Shown here: positions 8,860-16,212 of the stretch, in pieces | How the letters are laid out: each line of letters opens with the position of its first letter | Position numbering within the stretch: position 1 is the first letter of the stretch | Source: Streptomyces celluloflavus | GTDB lineage: Bacteria; Actinomycetota; Actinomycetes; Streptomycetales; Streptomycetaceae | NCBI GenBank assembly: GCA_000720995.1 | Contig: JOEL01000018.1 | Location: forward strand, 62,001-126,000 | DNA: 64,000 bases | Direction of reading: 5' to 3' | Translations under genes and position numbers: made by a program | Notes under the pieces: model-generated | Seen by the model: the letters and a program-made list of their open reading frames with translations, nothing else | The model's database searches: none | What the model was told of the DNA's origin: nothing

Positions 8860-9960
8860 TTACGCGGCGGCCCGCTCCGCGTCGCGCTTGGCGACCTCCT
8901 CGCGGACGATCGGGATGACGTACCGGCCGAAGTCGATCGCGTCGTCGAGCAGGTCGTAACCGCGCGCGGAGAGGATCTCCACGCCCAGGTCGTAGTAGTC
9001 GAGCAGGGCCTGCGCGACGGTCTCCGGTGTGCCGACCAGGGCGGTGGAGTTGCCCGCGCCGCCGGTCTCCGCCGCGGTCGGCGTCCACAGTGCCCGGTCG
9101 TGCCGCTCACCCTGGGCGGCCACCGCGAGCAGCCGCTGCGAACCGGCGTTCTGCGGGTTCGTCAGCGGGTGCCGGCGGCTGAGCGTGCCGCCCGCCTTGC
9201 GTGCCTTGATCCGTTCCAGGGTGCGGTGCGCCTTCTCCCAGGCCAGTTCCTCGGTCGGCGCGATGACCGGCCGGAACGCGACCTGGATCCGAGGCACGTC
9301 GGTGCGGCCGGCCGCCCGCGCCGCCTCCTTGACCGAGGCGATCTGCTCGGCGGTCTGCGCCAGCGGCTCGCCCCACAGGCAGTAGATGTCCGCCTCGGCA
9401 CCGCCCGCCGCGTACGCCGCCGCCGAGGAACCGCCGAACGACACCTGCGGGTGCGGCTGTTGGACGGGGAAGGTGTCCGAGACGAAGTCGTGGAAGCGGT
9501 AGTGGGTGCCCTCGTGGTCGAAGGGCTCGTGGCTGGTCCAGATCTTCTTGACGAGGCGGATGTACTCGCGGGTGCGGTCGTAGCGCTCGTCCTTGGTGAG
9601 GGTGTCGCCCTCGCGGCCCTGTTCGTGGTCGTTGCCGCCGGTGATGAAGTGCACGGCGAGCCGGCCGTCGCTGATCCGGTCCAGTGTGGCGAAGGTCTTC
9701 GCGGCGAACGTCGGATAGGAGACGTTGGGCCGGTGCGCCACCAGGAGTTGGAGGGTCTCGGTGCGCGCGGCGATATAGGCGGCGGCCGGGGACGGGTCGG
9801 GGGAGCCGGAAGCGTAGGCGAACAGCACCCGGTCCCAGCCGTACTCCTGGTGGGCGCGGGCCAGCTTCAGCGTGTAGTCCTTGTCGAAGGAGACGCCGGA
9901 GCGCGGGGTGACTTCGGAACCGTCGTTGGTTGCGGCAATGCCGAGGAACTCGACAGGCAT
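8860..9960 (-). CDS. LLM-class flavin-dependent alkanesulfonate-type monooxygenase (SsuD-like)
   Basis: 366 residues of the bacterial luciferase/SsuD fold: VEFLGIAAT at the N-terminus, the GWDRVLFAYASGSPDP segment, RISDGRLAVHFITGG and PQVSFGGSS are typical of FMNH2-dependent alkanesulfonate monooxygenases, which release sulfite from organosulfonates with a partner flavin reductase. No reductase or transporter gene lies beside it, so the exact substrate is open (dimethylsulfone- or other sulfonate-type enzymes are alternatives). A short cysteine-rich leader ORF lies upstream on the same strand, which fits sulfur-responsive control. The ATG at 9960 is chosen from the conserved start MPVEFLG. 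Confidence 0.88.
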   Translation of the reverse strand: MPVEFLGIAATNDGSEVTPRSGVSFDKDYTLKLARAHQEYGWDRVLFAYASGSPDPSPAAAYIAARTETLQLLVAHRPNVSYPTFAAKTFATLDRISDGRLAVHFITGGNDHEQGREGDTLTKDERYDRTREYIRLVKKIWTSHEPFDHEGTHYRFHDFVSDTFPVQQPHPQVSFGGSSAAAYAAGGAEADIYCLWGEPLAQTAEQIASVKEAARAAGRTDVPRIQVAFRPVIAPTEELAWEKAHRTLERIKARKAGGTLSRRHPLTNPQNAGSQRLLAVAAQGERHDRALWTPTAAETGGAGNSTALVGTPETVAQALLDYYDLGVEILSARGYDLLDDAIDFGRYVIPIVREEVAKRDAERAAA

Positions 9961-10039
9961 GGGTGCGGCCTCGTCTTCTCGTAGGTCATGCGGGCGTACG
10001 GAATCGCCGTACGGGGAAGGGTGGTGCGCTACGGAGAAG

Positions 10040-10117
10040 TCAGCGGCAACAGGAAGCGGACCACACTCGACCGAAGTCGATGTGGTCGCGGGTGACCAGC
10101 CGCGGCTGAGGAGGCAT
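10040..10117 (-). CDS. Cysteine-rich attenuator leader peptide upstream of the monooxygenase
   Basis: A 25-residue ORF on the minus strand whose C-terminus reads RLVTRDHIDFGRVWSASCCR. The segment LVTRxHIDxGRV and terminal Cys codons (TGT TGC CGC TGA) match the small actinobacterial leader peptides found before sulfur-assimilation genes. In mycobacteria such leaderless poly-cysteine short ORFs act as cysteine-responsive attenuators: ribosome stalling at Cys codons changes expression of the downstream operon. The ATG lies 6 nt from a -10-like box, implying a leaderless message. The stop is 79 nt before the monooxygenase start. Too short for normal gene prediction; the function is inferred from motif and position. 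Confidence 0.78.
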   Translation of the reverse strand: MPPQPRLVTRDHIDFGRVWSASCCR

Positions 10118-10123
10118 ACCGCC

Positions 10124-10153
10124 AGTTGAACAGGCGTCCGTGCGCCGCGTCAA
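10124..10153 (-). promoter_or_regulatory. Promoter of the leader peptide/monooxygenase unit
   Basis: Reading the minus strand: -35 TTGACG (10153-10148), an 18-nt spacer and a -10-like TCAACT (10129-10124), then 6 nt to the leader ATG. Transcription would start at or next to the A of ATG. The rest of the gap up to the mutarotase gene (10154-10330) shows no further gene. Confidence 0.6.
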
Positions 10154-10330
10154 CCAATTCCTGTGGCGGACGGCCCACTTCGCGGCGCAGCGGAGGAGCG
10201 GATGGGGCGGGGCGGGCGCATGGTGGAGGACGCGTCCCACGGCGGGCCGGGGGCGGCCGGGCCGTGAACGGGCGGCCGGGCGCCGGCCGTGGGCGCGGCC
10301 GACCGGATATCTCCCTTCAGGAAGGACGCC

Positions 10331-10750
10331 ATGAGTTCACGCAGAACGTTTCCGGCCACCGACACCGACACCGACACCGACACCGCCGCGGGCACGGGCG
10401 AGGGGACCGGCCGGGCCGCAGCGCCCGTGCGGCGCTTCGGGAAGGTCATCAGGCTGCGGCCCGAGCACCGGGAGAAGTATCTGCGGCTGCACGCCGATGT
10501 CTGGCCCGCCGTACTGGCGACGATCACCGCCTGCGGGCTCCGCAACTACTCGATCTTCCTCCAGGGCGATCTGCTCTTCTCGTACGTCGAGTACGCCGGC
10601 GACGACTACGCCGCCGATATGGCGCGGATGGCCGCCGATCCGGTGACCCGGGAGTGGTGGCGGCTCACCGACCCCTGCCAGCAGCAGACCGAGGGAGCGG
10701 TGGCGGGGGAGTGGTGGACGCCGATGCGCGAGGTCTTCCACCACGACTGA
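10331..10750 (+). CDS. rhaM: L-rhamnose mutarotase
   Basis: 139 residues. The RhaM fold is recognisable in RFGKVIRLRPEHREKYLRLHADVWPAVLATI, NYSIFLQGDLLFSYVEYAG and the C-terminal WWTPMREVFH. RhaM interconverts alpha- and beta-anomers of L-rhamnose for catabolism. The start is ATG 10331 with GAAGGA upstream. The N-terminal 35 residues, with an Asp-Thr repeat encoded by a hexanucleotide repeat, precede the conserved domain and are probably disordered. No other rhamnose gene is next to it, so the gene stands alone here; it is divergent from the monooxygenase leader. Confidence 0.85.
   Translation: MSSRRTFPATDTDTDTDTAAGTGEGTGRAAAPVRRFGKVIRLRPEHREKYLRLHADVWPAVLATITACGLRNYSIFLQGDLLFSYVEYAGDDYAADMARMAADPVTREWWRLTDPCQQQTEGAVAGEWWTPMREVFHHD
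10358..10381 (+). repeat. Hexanucleotide tandem repeat (ACCGAC)4 inside rhaM
   Basis: Four perfect ACCGAC units (plus a partial fifth) encode the alternating Thr-Asp run near the N-terminus. Units of 6 nt keep the frame, so copy-number change would only lengthen or shorten a disordered segment. Confidence 0.85.
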
Positions 10751-10803
10751 GCCCTCGGCGCGGCCGGGACGGGGCGCGGTCCGGGGGTGCGCCCGTGTCC
10801 TGC

Positions 10804-10825
10804 AATACGCGATATGTCGCGTATT
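10804..10825. promoter_or_regulatory. Perfect palindrome, candidate PadR operator
   Basis: AATACGCGA (10804-10812) and TCGCGTATT (10817-10825) are exact inverted repeats with a 4-nt spacer. The site is about 60 bp before the padR start and overlaps TATTAT (10822-10827), a good -10 box. PadR-family repressors commonly bind such AT-ended palindromes in their own promoter. Confidence 0.65.
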
Positions 10826-10885
10826 ATCCTGCCTTCCAATGTCGAGATATATTCGGGAGCGGATATGCGGGAGGGGGTGAAAGTC

Positions 10886-11533
10886 ATGATGGCGAGGCGG
10901 CGGAAGCTGAGCAATCCCCTGGCGCTGGCGGTGATGGCGCTGCTCGGCGAGCGGGCGATGCATCCGTACGAGATGGCCCGGCTGCTGCGGCTGCGCGGCA
11001 AGGACGAGACCATCAAGATTAATTACGGATCTCTCTACACCGTCGTCCAGAGCCTGGAGCGGCACGGGTTCGTGGAGCCCGTCGGCACCCAGCGCGAGGG
11101 GCGCCGCCCCGAGCGCACGCTCTACGGGCTCACCCCGTCCGGCCAGGAGGAACTGCACGACTGGCTCGCCGACCTGGTGTCCGTCCCCGTCAGGGAGTTC
11201 CCGGCGTTCGCCGCGGCGCTCTCGATGCTGCTGGTGCTGCCGCTCGACGAGGCGTGCGAACTGCTCGACGAGCGGGTCGGCCGGCTGACATCGCAGTGCG
11301 CCGCGGCCCGCGACGCGCTGACCGGCTTCGCCGACAAGGTGCCGCGCATCGTGCTGATCGAGTCGGAGTACCAACTCCATATGACACAGGCCGAGATCGC
11401 CTGGATCCGCGCCTTCCGTGAGGAACTGGCGGAGGGCTCCGTCAGCGGCGTCGCGGAGTGGCGCGAGCGGGGCGAGAGCGGGGAGATCCCCGAGGCGTGG
11501 CGGGCGCTGGAGGGCGGTCCGGCGGAGGACTGA
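10886..11533 (+). CDS. PadR-family transcriptional regulator
   Basis: 215 residues: an N-terminal winged helix (LSNPLALAVMALLGERAMHPYEMARLL, then GSLYTVVQSLERHGFVEPVG...RRPERTLYGLTPSGQEEL) and a C-terminal helical dimerisation region of the PadR_C/Vir type. Proteins of this family usually repress a neighbouring efflux or detoxification gene and themselves. I chose the ATG at 10886, which has GGAGGGGG 9 nt upstream; 10865 and 10889 are alternatives. A perfect palindrome upstream suggests autoregulation. Its target beyond itself is not clear; rhaM lies upstream on the same strand. Confidence 0.88.
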   Translation: MMARRRKLSNPLALAVMALLGERAMHPYEMARLLRLRGKDETIKINYGSLYTVVQSLERHGFVEPVGTQREGRRPERTLYGLTPSGQEELHDWLADLVSVPVREFPAFAAALSMLLVLPLDEACELLDERVGRLTSQCAAARDALTGFADKVPRIVLIESEYQLHMTQAEIAWIRAFREELAEGSVSGVAEWRERGESGEIPEAWRALEGGPAED

Positions 11534-11631
11534 CCGGAGGTACGACTCCGGTGGGGCCGCGCCAACGGCCCGAACGGACCCGTGGGAAGGGGGCCGGGCG
11601 CCCTTCGCCGGGCCCCGGGCCCGGACGTCCG

Positions 11632-11666
11632 GGAGCGCGCCGTCCGGATGCCGGGCGGCGCGCTCC
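11632..11666. terminator. Bidirectional terminator between padR and the ABA4-like gene
   Basis: A 16-bp stem (11632-11647 with 11651-11666, one G-T wobble) has a 3-nt loop. It lies between genes that converge, and the 149-nt gap holds nothing else visible. Confidence 0.85.
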
Positions 11667-11682
11667 GGTGGGTGTGTACGGG

Positions 11683-12189
11683 TCAGCGGGCGGCCGTCGG
11701 GCCCGGTGCGCGGTTCGGGCGGGTGCCGTCCGGCGCGGGACCGCCCGGCGCCTGGAGGCAGCGGCCCGTGCGGAGGCGGAGGACGGCGCGGATGCCGAGG
11801 AAGAGCAGGACGCCGATGGGGGAGAGCAGGACGGTCAGGGCCAGCAGCGGCCCCGTCACCAGCGGGTGGACGCCGAGCGCGCGGGCCTCGCGGTACATCC
11901 ACTGCCCCAGGAAGAGGTCCCAGGCGATCACCTGCGCCCAGATCGCCCCGGCGCCGCCGCCGAGCGCCACCAGTTCCTGGAAGCCGGCCAGGCCGGGGCT
12001 GCTCACCGCCGCCCACAGCTGCGGGAACACCGGGACGGCCAGGGCGAGATAGACCGCGAGGACCGGCACCATCGGCAGCGGCGAGGCGGCGATCCGGTCG
12101 GTCCACCGCCACCCCGGGGCGAAGATCAGCAGTGCCCAGAACGGTGCCGCGAGAGCGAAGGCCAGATCGAAGAGGGTGCTGTTGGTCAT
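11683..12189 (-). CDS. ABA4-like membrane protein
   Basis: 168 residues with four predicted transmembrane helices. The segments LFDLAFALAAPFWALLIFAPGWRWTDRI, GAGAIWAQVIAWDLFLGQWMYREARALG and HPLVTGPLLALTVLLSPIGVLLFL match the ABA4-like (DUF4281) family, named after a plant neoxanthin-synthesis protein; the bacterial role is unknown. It is the second gene of a two-gene operon, starting 5 nt after the stop of the larger membrane protein. The operon faces away from a MerR-type regulator that probably controls it. Confidence 0.82.
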   Translation of the reverse strand: MTNSTLFDLAFALAAPFWALLIFAPGWRWTDRIAASPLPMVPVLAVYLALAVPVFPQLWAAVSSPGLAGFQELVALGGGAGAIWAQVIAWDLFLGQWMYREARALGVHPLVTGPLLALTVLLSPIGVLLFLGIRAVLRLRTGRCLQAPGGPAPDGTRPNRAPGPTAAR

Positions 12190-12193
12190 CCCG

Positions 12194-13216
12194 TCAATTC
12201 CCCTTCATGAGCGAGGTGTTGGATGCCTCGGTGCTCGTGTGCGCCGGTGGTGCGGGGGCGGCCGGGTCCGGCGGCAGGACCGGCTCCGACGGCCGGGGCG
12301 GCCGGTTGCCGGTGGAGGCGGGCCGCCGCCGCAGTGCCACGTACGTCCCGGCCGCCGTTGCCGCGAGGACGGCGCCGAGCGAGACCAGGGTCGCCGCGTC
12401 CGGGCGGAGCAGCGCCTGGCCGCGGAGTGCCTGCCAGGTGGTCAGCGCGAGCAGTGCGGCGCACCAGCCGGCCGCGACCAGCACCAGGCGCAGCCGTACC
12501 CGCTCGTCCCGCAGCCGGGCGAACCGGCCGGTCAGTGCCTCGATCCCGAACAGGAACAGGGGCAGCGCCTGGAGCGCGTGCATACCGACGAAGTGCGGGA
12601 TGCGCAGATCGCCGCCGGTGGTGTTCCAGCCGGTGAGCGCCATGGCCGGGCCGCCGTCGGGGACGCCGACGCTGTGTGCGCCGATCACGGTCCGCACCCC
12701 GGCGGCCTGCTGGTCCGGGGTGCGTATCAGCATCAGCCCGCCGAGCAGCAGGCCGATCAGGGCCAGCGCCAGGCCGAGCCGGATCGCCCAGGTCGCGGCG
12801 CGGTCGCCCAGCGGGGCTCGGAAGAGGAGGACCGCGATGAGCAGGGTGCCCGCCCACAGGACCGCGACGGTGACGCCCATCGTCGTGAACAGGGCCCCGT
12901 CCAGCGGGGTTTCGACGTTGAAGTGGCTGCGCCGGCCGCGTACGGCCTGGCCGGTGATGACCGCCATCTCGACGAGCCCGGACGCCACGACGGTGTGCGC
13001 GGCCCACCGGCCGGCCCGGCTCGGGGCGGCGCGCCGGGACAGCATCCAGTCCAGCGTGAGCCCGTATGCCGCGAACGACACCGCGAACTTGAACGGTTTG
13101 AACCAGATCGGCGCGCCGGCCAGGACGCGGTCGTCGACGATCAGGCCGGCCGCCGCGACGACGGCGAGTGCGGCCATCGCCCAGGAGAAGGCGAGCAGTG
13201 AACGGTGTCTGGTCAT
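12194..13216 (-). CDS. Multi-spanning membrane protein of unknown function
   Basis: 340 residues with about eight hydrophobic segments and a conserved-looking start (WFKPFKFAVSFAAYGLTLDWMLS). I do not recognise a characterised family; no catalytic motif is evident. It is the first gene of an operon with the ABA4-like gene and lies opposite a MerR-family regulator across a 175-nt region rich in GATAG boxes, suggesting ligand-dependent induction. The ATG at 13216 is followed directly by a basic N-terminus and helix. Confidence 0.78.
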   Translation of the reverse strand: MTRHRSLLAFSWAMAALAVVAAAGLIVDDRVLAGAPIWFKPFKFAVSFAAYGLTLDWMLSRRAAPSRAGRWAAHTVVASGLVEMAVITGQAVRGRRSHFNVETPLDGALFTTMGVTVAVLWAGTLLIAVLLFRAPLGDRAATWAIRLGLALALIGLLLGGLMLIRTPDQQAAGVRTVIGAHSVGVPDGGPAMALTGWNTTGGDLRIPHFVGMHALQALPLFLFGIEALTGRFARLRDERVRLRLVLVAAGWCAALLALTTWQALRGQALLRPDAATLVSLGAVLAATAAGTYVALRRRPASTGNRPPRPSEPVLPPDPAAPAPPAHTSTEASNTSLMKGN

Positions 13217-13244
13217 GAAGCCCCCATGGAGTGGACAGCAGAGT

Positions 13245-13290
13245 TATGGATAGTGGCGCTCTCTGCTATCTGATAGCGGGACTATCTATG
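13245..13290. promoter_or_regulatory. GATAG inverted-repeat region between the membrane operon and merR
   Basis: Centre: GCTATC-T-GATAGC (13265-13277), a perfect palindrome. Flanks: TATGGATAGT (13245-13254) and ACTATCTATG (13281-13290), inverted to each other apart from two positions. Together they give nested GATAG/CTATC half-sites in the divergent promoter region, as expected for a MerR-type regulator acting on both directions. Confidence 0.6.
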
Positions 13291-13391
13291 ATGGGGAGCG
13301 GATTGGCAAATACCGGGAGGCGGCGCGGCGGCCGGACGGTACGGAACGCCGGAACGCCGGAGCACCGGCCCGGCGTAGGAGAGGGCGGCAG

Positions 13392-14072
13392 ATGCGCATC
13401 GGGGAACTGAGCCGGGAGACGGGTGTGGCGGTCCCGACGATCAAGTACTACGTACGGGAGAAGCTGCTGCCCGCGGGCCGGCTGACCAGCCCCAACCAGG
13501 CCAGCTACGACGACACCCACGTGCGCAGACTGCGGCTGATCCGCGGGCTGATGGATGTCGGAGGGCTCTCGGTCTCGGCCGTCCGCGAGGTGCTCGCCGC
13601 CGTCGACTCACCGGGGCCGGTGCACGAGGTGCTGGGTGCGGCGCAGGACGCGATCACCCCGCCGGTCACCGCGCGGCCGGCGGGGATGGAGGAGGCGCGG
13701 CGCGCGGTCCTGGAGCTGCTGCGCCGCCGCGGCTGGTGCATCGAACCGGCGCACCCGTCCGTCGAGGCCATCGCGGTCGCGCTGGCCGCCTTCCGGGGCT
13801 TCGGGCACGGCGAGTTCGAGGAGGTGCTGGACGCCTACGCCGCGGCGTGCGAGCGGATCGCCGTCGCCGATCTGGCGTTCGTGGGGCGCCATGCGGAGGT
13901 CGACGGGATCGTGGAGAGCGTGGTCATCGGGACCGTACTGGGGGACGCGGTGCTGACGGCGATGCGCCGCCTCGCGCATATGGACGCGTCGGCCCGCCGG
14001 TACGGCGAGGAGGGCCGGGAAGCGGGCGAGGGCGCCCGGGAGGTGTCCGGCGGACCGGACACGCCCTCCTGA
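13392..14072 (+). CDS. MerR-family transcriptional regulator
   Basis: 226 residues. The N-terminal MerR winged helix is clear (MRIGELSRETGVAVPTIKYYVREKLLPAG ... YDDTHVRRLRLIRGLMDVGGLSVSAVREVL, residues 1-70). The C-terminal 150 residues are a helical effector domain without the Cys ligands of metal-sensing members, so a small organic ligand is more likely. The start ATG follows GGAGAGGG. It is divergent from the membrane-protein operon, its probable target. The downstream 97-nt gap shows nothing else. Confidence 0.9.
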   Translation: MRIGELSRETGVAVPTIKYYVREKLLPAGRLTSPNQASYDDTHVRRLRLIRGLMDVGGLSVSAVREVLAAVDSPGPVHEVLGAAQDAITPPVTARPAGMEEARRAVLELLRRRGWCIEPAHPSVEAIAVALAAFRGFGHGEFEEVLDAYAAACERIAVADLAFVGRHAEVDGIVESVVIGTVLGDAVLTAMRRLAHMDASARRYGEEGREAGEGAREVSGGPDTPS

Positions 14073-14169
14073 CGGGCGCCCTCGGGGCGTACCGCGCCGG
14101 TGCGCGGCGCGGGGGTGCGTGCCCGGTGATGCGGCCGAGGCGCGCGTGGCCGGGCGTGGTGCGGGTGGA

Positions 14170-15024
14170 TCAGGAGGTGGCGGCCGCGGGCTCCTGCTCC
14201 GCCTCGACCTGCCGGTTCCAGTCGCGCTTGGACGCCTGCCAGCCGTCCTCGTCGTGGCCGCGGCGCCAGTAGCCGGAGATCGACAGGTCCTCGCGCGGGA
14301 TCTCCCGCTCGACCCGCAGCAGCCGCCGCAGCTCCTTCACGAAGCCCGCCTCACCGTGCACGAACGCCTGCACCTGGCCGGGCGGGAACTCCAGCGCCGC
14401 CACGGCGGCGACCAGTTCACGGCCGACCGGCGCGCCGTCGCGGTGCAGCCAGGTGATCTCGGCGCCGGCCGGTGCGTCCAGCTCCTGCCGCTCCGCGCCG
14501 TCCGCGACCTCGATGAAGGCGTGCACCGGCGTGCCCGCCGGTATCCGCGCGAGGGAGGCCGCGATGGCCGGCAGCGCGCTCTCGTCGCCCGCCAGCAGAT
14601 GCCAGTCGGCGTCCGCCCGCGGTGCGTACCCGCCGCCGGGGCCCAGCAGCAGCGCCTCCGCGCCCGGCTGCACCGTGGCCGCCCACGGCCCGGCCAGCCC
14701 CTCGTCGCCGTGCACCACGAAGTCGACGGCCAGCTCGCCGGTCTCCGCGTTCCAGGACCGCACGGTGTACGTACGGGTCCTGGGCCACTGGTCGCGCGGG
14801 AAGTCGGCGCGGATCCGCGCCATGTCGAACGGCTCGGGGTAGGCCACTCCGGGCAGCGGGAAGACCAGCTTGACGTAGTGGTCGGAGTACTCGCCCGCCA
14901 CGAACTTCGCCAGTCCCGCACCGCCCAGCACCACCCGCACCATGTGCGGGGTGAGCCGCTCGGTGCGCACGACCTCGGCGCGGTGCAGTACGGGCTTCTG
15001 GCGGGCTGGACGCTCTGCTGCCAC
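14170..15024 (-). CDS. Siderophore-interacting protein, FAD-binding ferric-siderophore reductase
   Basis: 284 residues of the SIP/ViuB family: an FAD-binding barrel (VVRTERLTPHMVRVVLGG ... SDHYVKLVFP; WPRTRTYTVRSW) and a C-terminal SIP domain (about 130-260; WHLLAGDESALPAIAASL, VQAFVHGEAGFVKELRRLL, GYWRRGHDEDGW). It reduces ferric siderophores in the cytoplasm to release iron. A near-consensus iron box lies at 15051-15069, 27 bp upstream of the ATG at 15024, so DmdR/IdeR repression by Fe2+ is expected. No siderophore uptake gene is adjacent. Confidence 0.92.
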   Translation of the reverse strand: MAAERPARQKPVLHRAEVVRTERLTPHMVRVVLGGAGLAKFVAGEYSDHYVKLVFPLPGVAYPEPFDMARIRADFPRDQWPRTRTYTVRSWNAETGELAVDFVVHGDEGLAGPWAATVQPGAEALLLGPGGGYAPRADADWHLLAGDESALPAIAASLARIPAGTPVHAFIEVADGAERQELDAPAGAEITWLHRDGAPVGRELVAAVAALEFPPGQVQAFVHGEAGFVKELRRLLRVEREIPREDLSISGYWRRGHDEDGWQASKRDWNRQVEAEQEPAAATS

Positions 15025-15050
15025 GGCGGTCTCCCTGACACGGTGAATGG

Positions 15051-15069
15051 TTAGGTTTACCTAACCTAA
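15051..15069. promoter_or_regulatory. Iron box (DmdR1/IdeR operator)
   Basis: TTAGGTTTACCTAACCTAA matches the actinobacterial 19-bp iron-box consensus TTAGGTTAGGCTAACCTAA at 16 positions, differing only at the centre. It lies upstream of the siderophore-interacting protein gene, with the end of the exonuclease gene just beyond it. Confidence 0.88.
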
Positions 15070-15073
15070 CAGT

Positions 15074-16000
15074 TCACCCTTGGAGGGTGGAGAGCAACCG
15101 CTGCAAAGATCCGCCCAAGCCCCACCGCGCGGCGAGCGCCGCCAGCCGCTCGGGATCGGCGGGCGCGGCCGGCAGCGCGTGACCGGCGTCCGGAACCGGA
15201 ACGTCGGTGGCCACCCGTACGACCGTCGGGGCGACGTCGAGGTAGGGGCCCGCCTCGGTCAGCCGCTTGCGCTGCGACGGGGTCAGCTTCGAGGCCGGAT
15301 CGCCGGCGGCGGCCCGGATGCCCGCCAGGTCGCCGTACGCGGCCAGCAGCTTGGCGGCGGTCTTCTCGCCGATGCCCGGCACGCCCGGCAGACCGTCGCT
15401 GGGGTCGCCGCGCAGCAGCGCCAGATCGGCGTAGCCGGGCCCGTCCACGCCGTACCTCTCGCGCAGCCACGCCTCATCGGTGATCTGGAGCGTGCCGACG
15501 CCCTTGAGCGGATACAGGACACGGATGCCGCGCCGGTCGTCGACGAGCTGGAAGAGGTCGCGGTCGCCGGTGACGATGTCCACCGGTCCGTCCGCCCGGC
15601 CGGTCAGGGTGCCGATGACGTCGTCCGCCTCGTAGCCCGCGGACCCGATGCGCGCGATGCCGAGCGCGTCGAGGACCTCCTCGATCACCGGGACCTGCGG
15701 TGCGAGGGTGTCCGGGATCTCCTCCGCCGGGGCCGCGGCATCCCCGGGGGCCTCCTCGGCGACCCGGTGCGCCTTGTACGTGGGGATCAGCTCGACCCGC
15801 CACTGGGGGCGCCAGTCGGCGTCCATGCAGGCGACCAGGTCGTCGGGGTGGTGGTCCTGGACGAGCCGGGCGATGAAGTCCAGCAGGCCGCGCACCGCGT
15901 TGACGGGTGTGCCGTCCGGGGCCCGGACCGAGTCCGGCACCCCGAAATAGGCGCGGAAGTACAGGGAAGCGGTGTCGAGGAGCATCAGGCGTCGAGTCAC
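15074..16000 (-). CDS. 5'-3' exonuclease / FEN-type nuclease (DNA polymerase I N-domain homologue)
   Basis: 308 residues matching the free-standing 5'-3' exonuclease family: MLLDTASLYFRAYFGVP, DFIARLVQDHHPDDLVACMD, a metal-binding GYEADDVIGTL, VTGDRDLFQLV and the helix-hairpin-helix GLPGVPGIGEKTAAKLL. The conserved acidic residues expected for two-metal catalysis are present. It removes 5' flaps or RNA primers. The start is GTG 16000 (MTRRLMLLDT); ATG five codons later is an alternative. Its stop lies 4 bp beyond the iron box of the downstream siderophore reductase gene, which has its own promoter. Confidence 0.9.
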   Translation of the reverse strand: MTRRLMLLDTASLYFRAYFGVPDSVRAPDGTPVNAVRGLLDFIARLVQDHHPDDLVACMDADWRPQWRVELIPTYKAHRVAEEAPGDAAAPAEEIPDTLAPQVPVIEEVLDALGIARIGSAGYEADDVIGTLTGRADGPVDIVTGDRDLFQLVDDRRGIRVLYPLKGVGTLQITDEAWLRERYGVDGPGYADLALLRGDPSDGLPGVPGIGEKTAAKLLAAYGDLAGIRAAAGDPASKLTPSQRKRLTEAGPYLDVAPTVVRVATDVPVPDAGHALPAAPADPERLAALAARWGLGGSLQRLLSTLQG

Positions 16001-16158
16001 CTACCGCATGATGCCGTATGGCTCAAGCGCCCCATGGATGTGAACTGGATCACTGTTCGGTTTGAGGCGGGGCGGGCCGGGCAGGCGCGCAGCCGGAGTG
16101 GACCCGGCGGAATATCGATTTTTCCACCGGTATAGGCGGGCGGAACCCGCGCCGCTCC

Positions 16159-16187
16159 ACGACCTGCCTACGGGGGTGGCAGGTCGT
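16159..16187 (+). promoter_or_regulatory. Leader hairpin before the glycine-betaine transporter operon
   Basis: ACGACCTGCC (16159-16168) pairs exactly with GGCAGGTCGT (16178-16187) and is followed by TTCTCGTG. TATAGG near 16130 could be a -10 box, which would put the hairpin in the transcript leader, 25 nt before the start. It may be a terminator/attenuator or merely the end of an upstream transcript. Confidence 0.5.
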
Positions 16188-16212
16188 TTCTCGTGCGACA
16201 AGAGAGGTGTAT

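Noticed and set aside
10787-10885. Earlier start for padR at 10787
   Set aside because: It would place the operator palindrome and -10 box inside the coding region; conserved PadR sequence begins after 10886.
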